Origin: Halorientalis pallida
GTDB lineage: Archaea > Halobacteriota > Halobacteria > Halobacteriales > Haloarculaceae
Direction of reading: 5' to 3'
DNA: 32,317 bases
Assembly (NCBI RefSeq): GCF_004118325.1
Contig: NZ_RDFA01000012.1
Location: 1-32,317 of the forward strand
The translations under genes and the position numbers were made by a program. Below, one piece after another: positions 21,472-29,221 of the stretch. Each line of letters opens with the position of its first letter. Positions within the stretch are counted from its first letter, which is position 1. The notes under the pieces are model-generated. The model was not told the origin of the DNA. It searched no databases and saw only the letters and a list, made by a program, of their open reading frames with translations.

Positions 21472-22203
21472 CTACTGGAAGCCGATGGGCTGGGCCTGGG
21501 AACTCTCGTCGCCGGCCTGGCCCATCTGCTGGGCGAGTTGCTGGCGGGCCTGTGCGATCTCTTCGGCCTGGTCGACCAGCTTCTGGGTGTCGACGTCGAT
21601 CCCCGCGACGGGCGCGATAGCGTCGACCAGGAGCGTCCGGGCGGCCTCGGGATCGGGGAACTGGGCGTTGGACTCGACGACGAACCCGAGCCCGTCGACG
21701 TCGTCCTGCTCGGCCCGCGAGAGCAGGTTACCGGTGGGGCCGCTGATGAGCCCGCTCTGTGGCGGGGCGGGGATGTCGTACTCCTCTAGCAGGTCGCCGG
21801 CCTCACCGGTTGCGATCCCGTGGAGGTTCGGCGGGCCGTCCTTCTCGGCGGGGAGACCGCTAAGATACAGCGGCAGGGCGTCCTGTTCGTCGATCCAGCC
21901 CGAGAGACAGGCCGCGAACTCAGTGGCCTCGCTGGGGGAGACGGGCACGTCGCTCTGGAGGGCGAGCAGGTCCCGCTCGTGATCCGCGTAGATCCGGACC
22001 GGTGGTTCGACGGTGGGGTCGCCCTCGTGGTAGACGGCCACGTCGGGCAGCCCCTCACACCGACAGGAGGCGTAGTAACTCATGTCGAACGTATCGACGA
22101 GGTGGTCGGTCGCGATCTTGCCGACGAGGCCGACGCCTGGCAACCCCTCGATCAGCACGGGGGACTCCAGCGGACGGTCGTCGTGGACTTCGACGTGTGC
22201 CAT
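21472..22203 (-). CDS. PAC2 family (proteasome assembly chaperone-like) protein
   Basis: This is a 243-residue soluble protein. The N-terminal block ESPVLIEGLPGVGLVGKIAT (residues 13-32) and later PPNLHGIATG and SGLISGPTGNLL are characteristic of the archaeal PAC2 family, named after a eukaryotic proteasome assembly chaperone. Residues after about 215 form a Gln/Ala-rich, probably coiled tail (QARQQLAQQMGQAG). The biochemical role in archaea is not established; proteasome assembly is the family-based guess, and pan lies in the same window. Start: the ATG giving MAHVEVHDDRP, with a TATA-like TTTTATT about 26 bases upstream. The frame continues 39 codons further upstream but looks non-coding there. 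Confidence 0.92.
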   Translation of the reverse strand: MAHVEVHDDRPLESPVLIEGLPGVGLVGKIATDHLVDTFDMSYYASCRCEGLPDVAVYHEGDPTVEPPVRIYADHERDLLALQSDVPVSPSEATEFAACLSGWIDEQDALPLYLSGLPAEKDGPPNLHGIATGEAGDLLEEYDIPAPPQSGLISGPTGNLLSRAEQDDVDGLGFVVESNAQFPDPEAARTLLVDAIAPVAGIDVDTQKLVDQAEEIAQARQQLAQQMGQAGDESSQAQPIGFQ

Positions 22204-22225
22204 AGCGACCCATCGACCGGGAGCG

Positions 22226-22232
22226 AATAAAA
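22226..22232 (-). promoter_or_regulatory. TATA-like box of the PAC2 gene
   Basis: The minus strand reads TTTTATT, centred about 26 bases before the ATG at 22203. Confidence 0.5.
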
Positions 22233-22327
22233 GCCCGTGGGCCGTCGCCGTGTGGCGGTCGGGGCCGGACCGCCGGCCGACGACCGCAGACCCCCGGGGA
22301 CGAGTTCTATCCACGGACAATTCCGCG

Positions 22328-22335
22328 AATATTAT
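22328..22335 (+). promoter_or_regulatory. TATA-like box of the SDR gene
   Basis: AATATTAT is centred about 30 bases before the ATG at 22362, which favours that start over the internal ATG at 22416. Confidence 0.5.
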
Positions 22336-22361
22336 GTGCGTTTGTGTGGTAGTGTTGGACG

Positions 22362-23279
22362 ATGATACTCGGGGAGCGGGATCCAGAAGTGAAAGCTGGG
22401 GTACAGGACGTGGACATGTCCGGGCAGACGGTGCTGGTGACCGGGTCGACGAACGGGCTCGGTCGGCAGGCCGCCATGGCGATGGGACGACTCGGCGCCG
22501 ACGTGATCGTCCACGGACGCGACCGGGCGGCCGGCGAGAGCGCCGTGCAGGAGTTGGCGGGGGTCGGCTCGGACGCTCAGTTCGTCTCCGCCGACTACAC
22601 CGACGTCGACACCGTGGGGGAGATGGCCGCGGAAGTCGAGTCGTCGGTCGACGAACTCGACGTGCTCTGTAACAACGCCGGGGGGCTGTTCGAGGACGGC
22701 GAGACCACCGAACTCGGCGTGGACCGGAACTTCCACATCAACCACCTCTCGCCGTTCCTGCTCACGACGGAGTTGCTCGACACGCTCGCGCCCGACGCTC
22801 GCGTCGTCACGACGGCCTCGATCGGCCACCGCGTCTCCTCGCTGAACCTCGACGCCCTGATCGAGCCGAGTCCGTTCTCGGAGTGGGCGGGCTACTGCCG
22901 GTCGAAACTCGCGAACATCCACTTCGCGAACGAACTCGCCCGGCGACTGGACAACGCCGGCAGCGACGTGACGTCGAACTCGTTCCACCCCGGCATCATC
23001 CCGGGCAGCGAGTTCTCGCGTGCGCTCCCGGGCCCTGTCCAGCAGGTCACCGACCTGCTCGACGACGTGCCGCTGACCGACTCACCCGAGGACGGGGCGG
23101 CGACCATGACCTACCTCGCCGCGTCCGAGGAGGTCGCGGGGGACACCGGGACGTACTACGCGCGCTGTCGCAAGCGGCGGCCAGCGCCCGACGCCCGCGA
23201 CGAGACCGCTCAGCGCGACCTCTGGAAGCGCAGCGCCGACCTGCTGGGCATCGAGGAACCGCTCGCCGAGTACGCCTGA
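22362..23279 (+). CDS. Short-chain dehydrogenase/reductase (retinol-dehydrogenase-like)
   Basis: This is a 305-residue NAD(P)-dependent oxidoreductase with a Rossmann fold. TGSTNGLG is the nucleotide-binding motif (27-34), HGRD follows strand 2 (Arg53 suggests NADPH preference), NNAG is at 104-107, the catalytic Ser is at about 153 (TTASIG), and the Tyr-Lys pair is Tyr178 and Lys182 (YCRSK). WAGYCRSKLANIHFANELAR is typical of the retinol-dehydrogenase/WWOX-like subgroup. The substrate is unknown. The C-terminus has the HPGIIPGS segment of this subgroup. Start: ATG at 22362, because the TATA-like box fits it. The ATG at 22416 (MSGQTVLVTGS) would be the usual family length and remains possible. 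Confidence 0.92.
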   Translation: MILGERDPEVKAGVQDVDMSGQTVLVTGSTNGLGRQAAMAMGRLGADVIVHGRDRAAGESAVQELAGVGSDAQFVSADYTDVDTVGEMAAEVESSVDELDVLCNNAGGLFEDGETTELGVDRNFHINHLSPFLLTTELLDTLAPDARVVTTASIGHRVSSLNLDALIEPSPFSEWAGYCRSKLANIHFANELARRLDNAGSDVTSNSFHPGIIPGSEFSRALPGPVQQVTDLLDDVPLTDSPEDGAATMTYLAASEEVAGDTGTYYARCRKRRPAPDARDETAQRDLWKRSADLLGIEEPLAEYA

Positions 23280-23321
23280 CTGCGGGCCTAGGGTTTTCCG
23301 TGCGAACGTGGACCTACCGGT

Positions 23322-23651
23322 ATGAGTTCGAGCCGTGGCCCCATCGCCGGCCCGTTCGTGGTCGTCCTCGCCGGGGTCGTCGTGGCCGCCGTGCCCGTCC
23401 TGTTCGGGGACGTCCTCGCCGTCTTCGGCGCCGACAGCGCCCCGTCGGTCGGCCTCGGGATCGGCGGCGCGCTCGTTCTCGTCGGCGTCGCCGCCCACCT
23501 CCAGCCCTCGTTCACGACCGAACTCGGTGCCGTCGCCATCGTCCTCTCGCTGCTGTCGGTGTTCGGCGCGCTCGGCGGCTTCCTCGTGGGCCTCCTGCTC
23601 GGCGTCGTCGGCGGGAGCCTCTGTGTGGCCTGGAAACCGTCGGCCGGATGA
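23322..23651 (+). CDS. Four-helix membrane protein, DUF6114-like
   Basis: This 109-residue protein has four hydrophobic segments (about 9-28, 40-58, 64-81, 84-104) and almost no soluble part. The pattern LQPSFTTELGAVAIVLSLLS then GALGGFLVGLLLGVVGGSL, ending in an aromatic WKP, matches DUF6114 as I remember it. That is a membrane family of unknown function found in haloarchaea and actinobacteria. The gene starts 42 bases after the SDR stop, and its own stop overlaps an in-frame ATG of the following unknown gene, so all three may be one transcript. Confidence 0.82.
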   Translation: MSSSRGPIAGPFVVVLAGVVVAAVPVLFGDVLAVFGADSAPSVGLGIGGALVLVGVAAHLQPSFTTELGAVAIVLSLLSVFGALGGFLVGLLLGVVGGSLCVAWKPSAG

Positions 23652-23719
23652 GCGTCCGGGCCAGCGAGAGGACCCCGGGCCGCGAGAGGGTTTTGTGTCT
23701 CGGACTCGTCGCGTCCCCT

Positions 23720-24004
23720 ATGGGTTCGATCACCCTCTTCACCACGTCGGAGTACGAACCGCAGGCGTTCGACGCCGTCCTGTTCCGGGAGCGACTGGTC
23801 GTCTGCGTGCACGCTGACGAGGAGTCGGTTCGATTGGTGCCACTCGACAAGGTCAACCACGTCGACGGCGACGCCGCGGACGTCCTCGTCGAGACCGAGA
23901 TTCCCGAATCGTTCTACGGCGGGGCCGAGTACGGCCTGGCCGACGTCGGACAGTTCCCCGACCTGCAGGCCCACCTCGAAGACATCCAGAGCGAAGCGTA
24001 CTGA
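23720..24004 (+). CDS. Unknown small soluble haloarchaeal protein
   Basis: This 94-residue acidic protein appears to be a small beta-rich domain: ITLFTTSEYEPQAFDAVLF, RLVVCVHADEESVRLVPLDK, VNHVDGDAADVLVETEIPES, then a Gly/Tyr loop and a short C-terminal helix. I do not recognise the family. The frame is open upstream to an ATG at 23648 that overlaps the stop of the DUF6114-like gene (ATGA). That version adds 24 basic residues unlike the rest, so the ATG at 23720 is preferred. No active-site motif is evident. Confidence 0.7.
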   Translation: MGSITLFTTSEYEPQAFDAVLFRERLVVCVHADEESVRLVPLDKVNHVDGDAADVLVETEIPESFYGGAEYGLADVGQFPDLQAHLEDIQSEAY

Positions 24005-24151
24005 CCCCGCCGACCGAGTGGTCCCCGGCTCGCGGGTCGCTGGCTCTCACGGGCGTGGCCCGTTCGAGTCGCGGTCGACCACCGCGCACTCCCCGCTCGC
24101 TCGTTCGGAGACTCTCCCGCCGGTCGAGTCTCCCGAGCCGGATGACCGACG

Positions 24152-24157
24152 TTTTTA
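24152..24157 (+). promoter_or_regulatory. TATA-like box of the RNA methyltransferase gene
   Basis: TTTTTA is centred about 27 bases before the ATG at 24182, as for a leaderless mRNA. Confidence 0.5.
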
Positions 24158-24181
24158 CCGACGGGAGCGAACGGGCGGGCA

Positions 24182-25087
24182 ATGGAGGTACTGGACCGCT
24201 ACGAACCGCTGATCGACGACTTCGAGGCGTTCCGCGAGGCCTGCGAGCGCCCACTGCCGTCGGTGGTTCGGGTCAACACGATCAAGACCGACCCCGAGAC
24301 CGCACGGGGAGCCCTCGAAGCCGAGGGGATCGAGGTCGACCCCTGTGCGTGGCACGCCGGCCTGTTCAGGCTGGACACCCAACCCGGGGCCAACTGGCCG
24401 TACTACCACGGCTGGCTCCACGGCCAGGAGGAGGTCTCGGCCGTCCCGGCGACCGTCCTCGACCCCGACCCGGGTGACCGGGTGTGGGACGCCTGTGCCG
24501 CCCCGGGGAGCAAGACTACCCAGCTCTCGGCGCTGATGGACGACCGCGGCCTGCTGGTCGCGACCGACAACAACCTCGGCCGCATCTCCGCACTGCGGAG
24601 CAACGCCGAACGGCTGGGCGTCACGAACGTCGCGATCACCCGCGAGGACGCGCGCAACCACTCCCTGAAACCCTGGGAGTCGAAACCCTACGACGCCGCG
24701 CTGGTCGACGTGCCCTGTTCCTGTGAGGGCACAATCCGGAAGAACCCCGACACGCTCGAGGAGTGGTCGCTCGAACACGTCGAAGGCATCGCCGGCTCAC
24801 AGAAGGGCATCCTCCGACGCGCGGTCCAGACGGTCCGGGAGGGCGGGCACGTCGTCTACTCGACCTGCACGTTCGCACCCGAGGAGAACGAGGCCGTCCT
24901 CGACCACGTGCTGGCCGAGGAACCCTGCCGGCTGGTCGCGTTCGATCTCCCCCTCGACCACGCGCCCGGCGTGACCGAGTTCGAGGACCGGACCTTCGAC
25001 GAGTCGGTCCGGAAGGCCAAACGCATCTACCCACACCACAACGACACGGGCGGCTTCTTCTGTGCGAAACTGGAGGTGACGGGATGA
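24182..25087 (+). CDS. RNA cytosine-C5 methyltransferase (RsmB/NOP2-Sun family)
   Basis: This is a 301-residue AdoMet-dependent enzyme that makes m5C in tRNA or rRNA. The N-terminal ~85 residues are the short RNA-binding lead (VVRVNTIKTD). Motif I DACAAPGSKT is at 103-112. The two catalytic cysteines are Cys179 in DVPCSCEGTIRKN and Cys229 in STCTFAPEENE; Cys229 forms the covalent link and Cys179 releases it, by family rule. ATDNNLGR and EDARN complete the cofactor site. The usual C-terminal PUA-like domain is missing and seems to be supplied by the next gene, which overlaps by ATGA. The target RNA cannot be deduced. Confidence 0.94.
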   Translation: MEVLDRYEPLIDDFEAFREACERPLPSVVRVNTIKTDPETARGALEAEGIEVDPCAWHAGLFRLDTQPGANWPYYHGWLHGQEEVSAVPATVLDPDPGDRVWDACAAPGSKTTQLSALMDDRGLLVATDNNLGRISALRSNAERLGVTNVAITREDARNHSLKPWESKPYDAALVDVPCSCEGTIRKNPDTLEEWSLEHVEGIAGSQKGILRRAVQTVREGGHVVYSTCTFAPEENEAVLDHVLAEEPCRLVAFDLPLDHAPGVTEFEDRTFDESVRKAKRIYPHHNDTGGFFCAKLEVTG

Positions 25088-25599
25088 CGGACACCGAGAG
25101 CGAGCACGACGGCCAGGAGTTCGTCCGCCTCCCGACCGGTCCCGACGGCCGGATCCACGAGGACCAGCCCACCCGCGCGGAAGTTCTCGACTGGTGGAGC
25201 GAGCGGTTCGGAATCGGCCGGGACTTCCTGGAGGAGTTCAGCTACTGGGAGAAAGGTCGCGGGAAGGTCTGGGCGTTCCACGCCGACACCGACTCGCCAG
25301 TCCGGGTCGAGGGACTGGGTATGAGCGTCCTGCGGACCCGGGGCGACCACTGGAAACCGACGACGAACGCGGTCCAGCGGTTCGGTACCCGAGCGGAGAA
25401 GAACGTGATCCACCTCACCCGCGAGCAGGCCGCGGCGTTCGTCGCCGGCCACGATCAGGAGATTCCGTGGGACGGCGACTGGGGCTACCTGATCGCCACC
25501 CACGACATCGCCGGGGAGACCGAACCACTCGGCGTCGGCCTCTACCTGCACGGGGAACTGCGCTCGCAGATTCCGAAAGGGCGGCGTCGGGACCTCTAG
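25084..25599 (+). CDS. Separate PUA-like RNA-binding partner of the methyltransferase, DUF7122-like
   Basis: This is a 171-residue soluble protein whose ATG overlaps the methyltransferase stop. Residues 30-75 (RAEVLDWWSERFGIGRDFLE, then FSYWEKGRGKVWAF) and 75-171 end with WGYLIATHDIAGETEPLGVG and SQIPKGRRRDL. The pattern 'readout strand, then PLGxGLYxxGxLxxQIPKGRR' resembles the C-terminal RNA-binding domain of RsmF/NSUN m5C methyltransferases, here carried by its own gene. It therefore probably binds the substrate RNA for the upstream enzyme. I associate it with haloarchaeal DUF7122 from memory. It has no catalytic motif of its own. Confidence 0.82.
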   Translation: MTDTESEHDGQEFVRLPTGPDGRIHEDQPTRAEVLDWWSERFGIGRDFLEEFSYWEKGRGKVWAFHADTDSPVRVEGLGMSVLRTRGDHWKPTTNAVQRFGTRAEKNVIHLTREQAAAFVAGHDQEIPWDGDWGYLIATHDIAGETEPLGVGLYLHGELRSQIPKGRRRDL

Positions 25600-25600
25600 A

Positions 25601-25795
25601 TCAGCGCGTCGCGCGGTACTCGCCGTGTTTGACGCCCAGGAACAGACAGATACCGCCGAACACGAGCGTCGACGGCAGGACCATCATCATGATCGTGGTC
25701 GTCGCCATCGGGATCGGCGCGGCGATCAGGCCACCGATACCGACGGCGATCAACACGGCGAACAGTGCCACCGTCTTCGTCAGGTCGAACTCCAT
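25601..25795 (-). CDS. Small two-helix membrane protein, DUF7333-like
   Basis: This 64-residue protein has two hydrophobic helices (about 6-25 and 35-53) separated by PIPMATTTI, ending in a basic GVKHGEYRATR tail. I recall this pattern in the haloarchaeal family DUF7333 (unverified); function is unknown. It converges with the DUF7122-like gene, with the stops one base apart. Start: ATG (MEFDLTKTVALF), because the frame upstream looks non-coding and a GATTTTCG lies about 26 bases before the ATG. Confidence 0.78.
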   Translation of the reverse strand: MEFDLTKTVALFAVLIAVGIGGLIAAPIPMATTTIMMMVLPSTLVFGGICLFLGVKHGEYRATR

Positions 25796-25871
25796 ATCTG
25801 ACCCGTAGGAAGCGACGAAAATCAGGATTGTGTTTCCGGCGGGCCAGGTCACGACGCGGACCGCGGCGGTC

Positions 25872-26645
25872 TCAGTCGTCGTCGTCACCGCTGTCCGCCT
25901 TCGGCCGGACGAGGTCGGCCAACGTGACGAGGATGCCCAGCACCCAGCCCACGGGGACGGAGATGCCGAACCACATGCCGGCGAAGGCGATCCCTTCGAG
26001 GTCGTACCGGGTCCGAAGGTACGCGTTCACGTTCGCGAAGTCGAGGGGGTTCTCCAGCAGCCAGATGGCGAGGCTCTCGCTCCGCGGGAGGACGACCGCC
26101 GCGACCGTCGGGGAGTACAGTGCCGCGACGACCGGCGGGAGGAAAATCGCCGTCATCGCGAACGGCCAGGCGAACACGACTGTCGTGCCCCGGCCGCCGA
26201 TCACGCGGAAGCCGACCGCCAGCGCCGCGGCGACGACGGCGACGGTCGAGGCGGCCGCGACCGCGAAAAAGCCCTCCGAGAGCCCGTCGAACCGGACGTA
26301 CGACGCCGCGGTCAGCGCGCCCCAGAGGACGACGAAGAGGGCGACGACGCCGATGGTTCCGAGTCGGAGCGCCGCGCTGTCGAGTCGCCGGCTCTGGAAG
26401 CGCAGGATCACCCCGAGCAAGACGAGTGGGTAGACGAGTCCGATGATCGGAATCCCGAGGTAGTACCAGGTGTTGTAGGTCACCTTCTCCCGGGCCGTCT
26501 TCGGTTGCCACTTCCCGAGGACGGAACTCGAAGCGTTGCGCTGGCGCGGAAAGAACAGCTCCATCCAGGTCTCGTGCATCCGCCGCAGATCGAAGCGGAT
26601 GTCGTCGACGACACCGCCCGACGCGCGTCCGCGTCCCGCTGCCAT
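25872..26645 (-). CDS. Polytopic membrane protein of unknown function
   Basis: This 257-residue protein has a soluble N-terminus of about 58 residues (DIRFDLRRMHETWMELFFPR, then GKWQPKTAREKVTYN) and five or six membrane segments (about 59-81, 96-114, 127-148, 155-176, 224-246). A region near 190-220 (LENPLDFANVNAYLRTRYDL) may lie in the membrane interface. It ends in an acidic tail. I cannot place it in a named family. Start: ATG, with a clear TATA-like GATTATA about 29 bases upstream. It is followed 76 bases later by the DUF7333-like membrane protein on the same strand. Confidence 0.8.
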   Translation of the reverse strand: MAAGRGRASGGVVDDIRFDLRRMHETWMELFFPRQRNASSSVLGKWQPKTAREKVTYNTWYYLGIPIIGLVYPLVLLGVILRFQSRRLDSAALRLGTIGVVALFVVLWGALTAASYVRFDGLSEGFFAVAAASTVAVVAAALAVGFRVIGGRGTTVVFAWPFAMTAIFLPPVVAALYSPTVAAVVLPRSESLAIWLLENPLDFANVNAYLRTRYDLEGIAFAGMWFGISVPVGWVLGILVTLADLVRPKADSGDDDD

Positions 26646-26670
26646 GTGCGCCGGGTTACGACGCGGGGGG

Positions 26671-26678
26671 TATAATCA
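26671..26678 (-). promoter_or_regulatory. TATA-like box of the membrane protein at 25872-26645
   Basis: The minus strand reads TGATTATA, centred about 29 bases before the ATG at 26645. Confidence 0.5.
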
Positions 26679-26741
26679 TTCTGGCCTCGTCAGACGGGTG
26701 TCAGCGGGCGAGAATGCGAGCGCGTCGGCCGCACCAGCCGG

Positions 26742-27575
26742 TCACCAGGCGTCGGGCGCGAAGTCGGGGTGGACGCGGCGGTCGCGCTCCTCGATGGCGT
26801 CGAGTCGGTCGATCTCCTCGGCGTCGAGTTCGAGCCCGACGCTCTCCCAGTTGTCCCGGATGTGGGCCTCGCTCGTGGCCTTCGGGATGGCCGTGACGCC
26901 CTTCTCGTTGAGCCAGGCGAGGCTGACCTGTGCGGGGCTGGCGTCGTGGGCCTCGGCGATGTCGACGATGGTGTCGTTCTCGAACACCTGCCCGCGGGCC
27001 AGCGGCGAGTACGCGACCAGTTCCAGGTCCGTCTCCGCCGCGTACTCGCGCAGTTCCGCCTGGGGCAGGAGGGGGTGCATCTCCACCTGATTGGCGTACA
27101 CGGGCATCTCGGCGTGCTCGCGGGCCTCTTCGACGTGATCGGGCTCGAAGTTCGACACGCCGAACTGTTCGATCTTGCCCTCGTCGTAGAGCTGGTTGAA
27201 CGCGCCGATCGTCTCCTCGGGCTCGTACTCGCCGGACGGCCAGTGGATGTACAGCAGGTCCACGTAGTCGACGCCCAGTCGCTCCAGACTGTCCGCCGTA
27301 CTCTCGATCACGTCGTCGTGGGAGAGCTTCGAGATCCACACCTTCGTGGCGAGGAAGACGTCCTCGCGGGCCACGTCGGCCTCGGCGATCCCGCGACCGA
27401 CGGCATCCTCGTTCTTGTACGCCTGTGCGGTGTCGATGTGCCGGTAGCCCATCTCCAGTGCGGTCCGGACGCTCTCGGCACACTGGTCTGCGTCGTCGTT
27501 CTGCCAGGTGCCGAGACCCAGCATCGGCATGCCGCTGGCTCGGGGGACGCTCTCGGGATCGAGTTGGGGGGTCAT
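26742..27575 (-). CDS. Aldo/keto reductase
   Basis: This is a 277-residue NADPH-dependent oxidoreductase with a TIM-barrel fold. The catalytic tetrad is visible: Asp48 (HIDTAQAY), Tyr53, Lys78 (LATKVW) and His111 (YIHWPSG). The cofactor-binding IPKATSEAHIRDN is near the C-terminus. Other family marks are GLGTWQ near residue 20, QVEMHPLLPQ and YSPLARG. It resembles the bacterial 2,5-diketo-gluconate reductase group; the real substrate is unknown. It lies 54 bases downstream of the geranylgeranyl reductase on the same strand. Start: ATG giving MTPQLDPESV; an AT-rich GGTTTT box is about 30 bases upstream. An earlier ATG would add 10 residues. Confidence 0.93.
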   Translation of the reverse strand: MTPQLDPESVPRASGMPMLGLGTWQNDDADQCAESVRTALEMGYRHIDTAQAYKNEDAVGRGIAEADVAREDVFLATKVWISKLSHDDVIESTADSLERLGVDYVDLLYIHWPSGEYEPEETIGAFNQLYDEGKIEQFGVSNFEPDHVEEAREHAEMPVYANQVEMHPLLPQAELREYAAETDLELVAYSPLARGQVFENDTIVDIAEAHDASPAQVSLAWLNEKGVTAIPKATSEAHIRDNWESVGLELDAEEIDRLDAIEERDRRVHPDFAPDAW

Positions 27576-27629
27576 AGTCACCGGAGGAATGGGTGCCGCG
27601 TGCAAAACCGTTGTGAAACCGGCACCGAC

Positions 27630-28916
27630 CTAGTTCTGGAAGAGCTTCGCGATGGCCGCGATGGCGCTCGCCGGGCTGGACCCGGTGCCGTCGAAACGCT
27701 GTTTCGCGTAGTCGACCAGCAGCGGGAGGTCGCCGGTGTGGATGAGCTTCCCGATGGCGAGCGGACTCCCCTTGTTGGCCTTGGCCAGGGTCTCGTCGGG
27801 CGTCTCCCGGAGGTCGGCCATCAGCTGGTCGTAACGCTCGTTCGGTGCGAGATAGAGGAGCTTCGTCATCAACAGCCGGTTGCGCATCCGGGGGGCGACC
27901 CGGTCGTGCCAGAGGTCGTCGTAGGTCTGCATGTTCTCGGCGGAGGTGTCGGGCTCGTTGGGCGTGAGACACTTGTCGGCCGTGACGGCCGCGACGCGGC
28001 CCGACTCCATGCACTTGTGGATCCCTTCGCCCCACAGTGGGTCGATAGTCGGCACGGTGTCGCCGACGGCCATGAAGTTGTCCGTACTCAGCTTGCCGGG
28101 CATCTGGATGTGCGCCGACCCGCGGTGCATCTTGCCTCCGAGTTTGGTCGCGTTCTCGAATCGAGGGTCGGTCTCGAGCCAGTAGTCGAGGTGTTCGTCG
28201 ATGGTCATCCCGTCCTTGCCACGGGACTGGAAGCGCTCGTTCTGAATGTAACAGAGGCCGACCTTGGCGGTATCCTCGCCGGTGTGGAAGATCCAGGAGT
28301 ACCCGCCGGGCGCGAGGTCGTGGTCGAGCCGGAGCATCATCCCGTCGGTCAGGTCGGCGTACTCGTCGTGGTTCACCTCGAGGCCCTCGAACTCGTACTC
28401 GATACCGATGGCCTGGTTCTGCCGTTCCAGATCGCTCACGCCGAGTTCCCTGGCCAGCGGTGCGGACGGGCCGGTCGCGTCGACGACCACGTCGGCGTAC
28501 ACTTCCTCGGAGCCGTTGTACTCGACGCCGACGATCTCGCCGCCGTCCATGATGGGGTTGGCGACGCGGGCGCCGAACCAGTACTCGGCACCCTTCGCAC
28601 GCCCTTCCTCGACCAGCCACTGTTTGAAATCCGCAAACTCCAGCACTGCGCCGGCCCGTTCCTGGACGTAGTGATCGTTGGGCGACTCCAGCACGACGTT
28701 GTCGGTGTAGTTCATCACGACGTCGCTGGGCACGTTGAACGACGCCATCATCGACGGGAACGTGCCGGCGGTCGATTTGTTGCTCTGTCGCGGGAACTCG
28801 TCTTCGGCCTCGGTTTCGAGGACGAGGACCTCGTATCCCCGTGCCGCCAGGTCGCGAGCGCACTGTGCTCCAGCCGGTCCTGCACCGGCGACGACTACGT
28901 CGTAGTGATCAGTCAT
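27630..28916 (-). CDS. Geranylgeranyl reductase family flavoprotein
   Basis: This is a 428-residue FAD-dependent enzyme that, in archaea, saturates the geranylgeranyl chains of membrane lipids. The N-terminal FAD fold reads VVVAGAGPAGAQCARDLAAR (8-27), followed by the middle motif GGYSWIFHTG (204-213), which corresponds to the family's PxxYxWxFP. The second FAD motif VGDTVPTIDPLWGEGIHKCM spans 284-303. Family members vary in substrate (lipid, dolichol, menaquinone), so the exact one is open; Haloarchaea usually have several. There is no good TATA box at leaderless distance; the first AT-rich island is about 140-185 bases upstream, so a long leader is likely. Confidence 0.88.
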   Translation of the reverse strand: MTDHYDVVVAGAGPAGAQCARDLAARGYEVLVLETEAEDEFPRQSNKSTAGTFPSMMASFNVPSDVVMNYTDNVVLESPNDHYVQERAGAVLEFADFKQWLVEEGRAKGAEYWFGARVANPIMDGGEIVGVEYNGSEEVYADVVVDATGPSAPLARELGVSDLERQNQAIGIEYEFEGLEVNHDEYADLTDGMMLRLDHDLAPGGYSWIFHTGEDTAKVGLCYIQNERFQSRGKDGMTIDEHLDYWLETDPRFENATKLGGKMHRGSAHIQMPGKLSTDNFMAVGDTVPTIDPLWGEGIHKCMESGRVAAVTADKCLTPNEPDTSAENMQTYDDLWHDRVAPRMRNRLLMTKLLYLAPNERYDQLMADLRETPDETLAKANKGSPLAIGKLIHTGDLPLLVDYAKQRFDGTGSSPASAIAAIAKLFQN

Positions 28917-29221
28917 AGCGTCGTGTTGTGTACTGCAGATCCGTTCTCGTGGCGCTGTTCCCCACCGGACACCGAGCCGTCTCGTCGTGCGCAACACCGA
29001 CACCCCCACGTCGAGTCCGTGACGACGGCCCCCACCGCGTCACCCCCACGATGTTTCCGTGCTGCGCACTCATTGTTCACCATTATCGCGTCATCTACTA
29101 AAAAAGGACCCTCTCCGCGGCGAAAACAGCCGGCTCTCGCGTCGTGAACCCCTACCTGTTAAAAGAGGCCGTAATTGAGAGGTAGAACGTTCATCAGGGG
29201 AGGGGTGTGAAAGAAAGGCAT
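28917..29221. other. Intergenic region (305 bp) between divergent genes
   Basis: No gene is supported here. It is the shared upstream region of the geranylgeranyl reductase (minus) and the esterase (plus). An AT-rich island at about 29071-29107 could carry the minus-strand promoter, leaving a leader of some 140 bases or more. TTAAAA at 29160-29165 is the likely plus-strand box, about 59 bases before the esterase ATG. A ten-base direct repeat, cacccccacg, occurs at 29001-29010 and 29041-29050. An AAAG-rich tract just before the esterase ATG may act as a leader element. Confidence 0.6.

Noticed and set aside
23648..23719. An ATGA-overlapping upstream start for the unknown gene at 23720
   Set aside because: The 24 added residues are Arg/Gly-rich and unlike the acidic domain that follows; kept only as an alternative.
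26769..29147. A 792-codon open frame on the plus strand, antisense to the aldo/keto reductase and geranylgeranyl reductase
   Set aside because: It is a shadow frame. Two well-defined enzymes with all active-site residues lie on the minus strand, and the plus frame has no domain.
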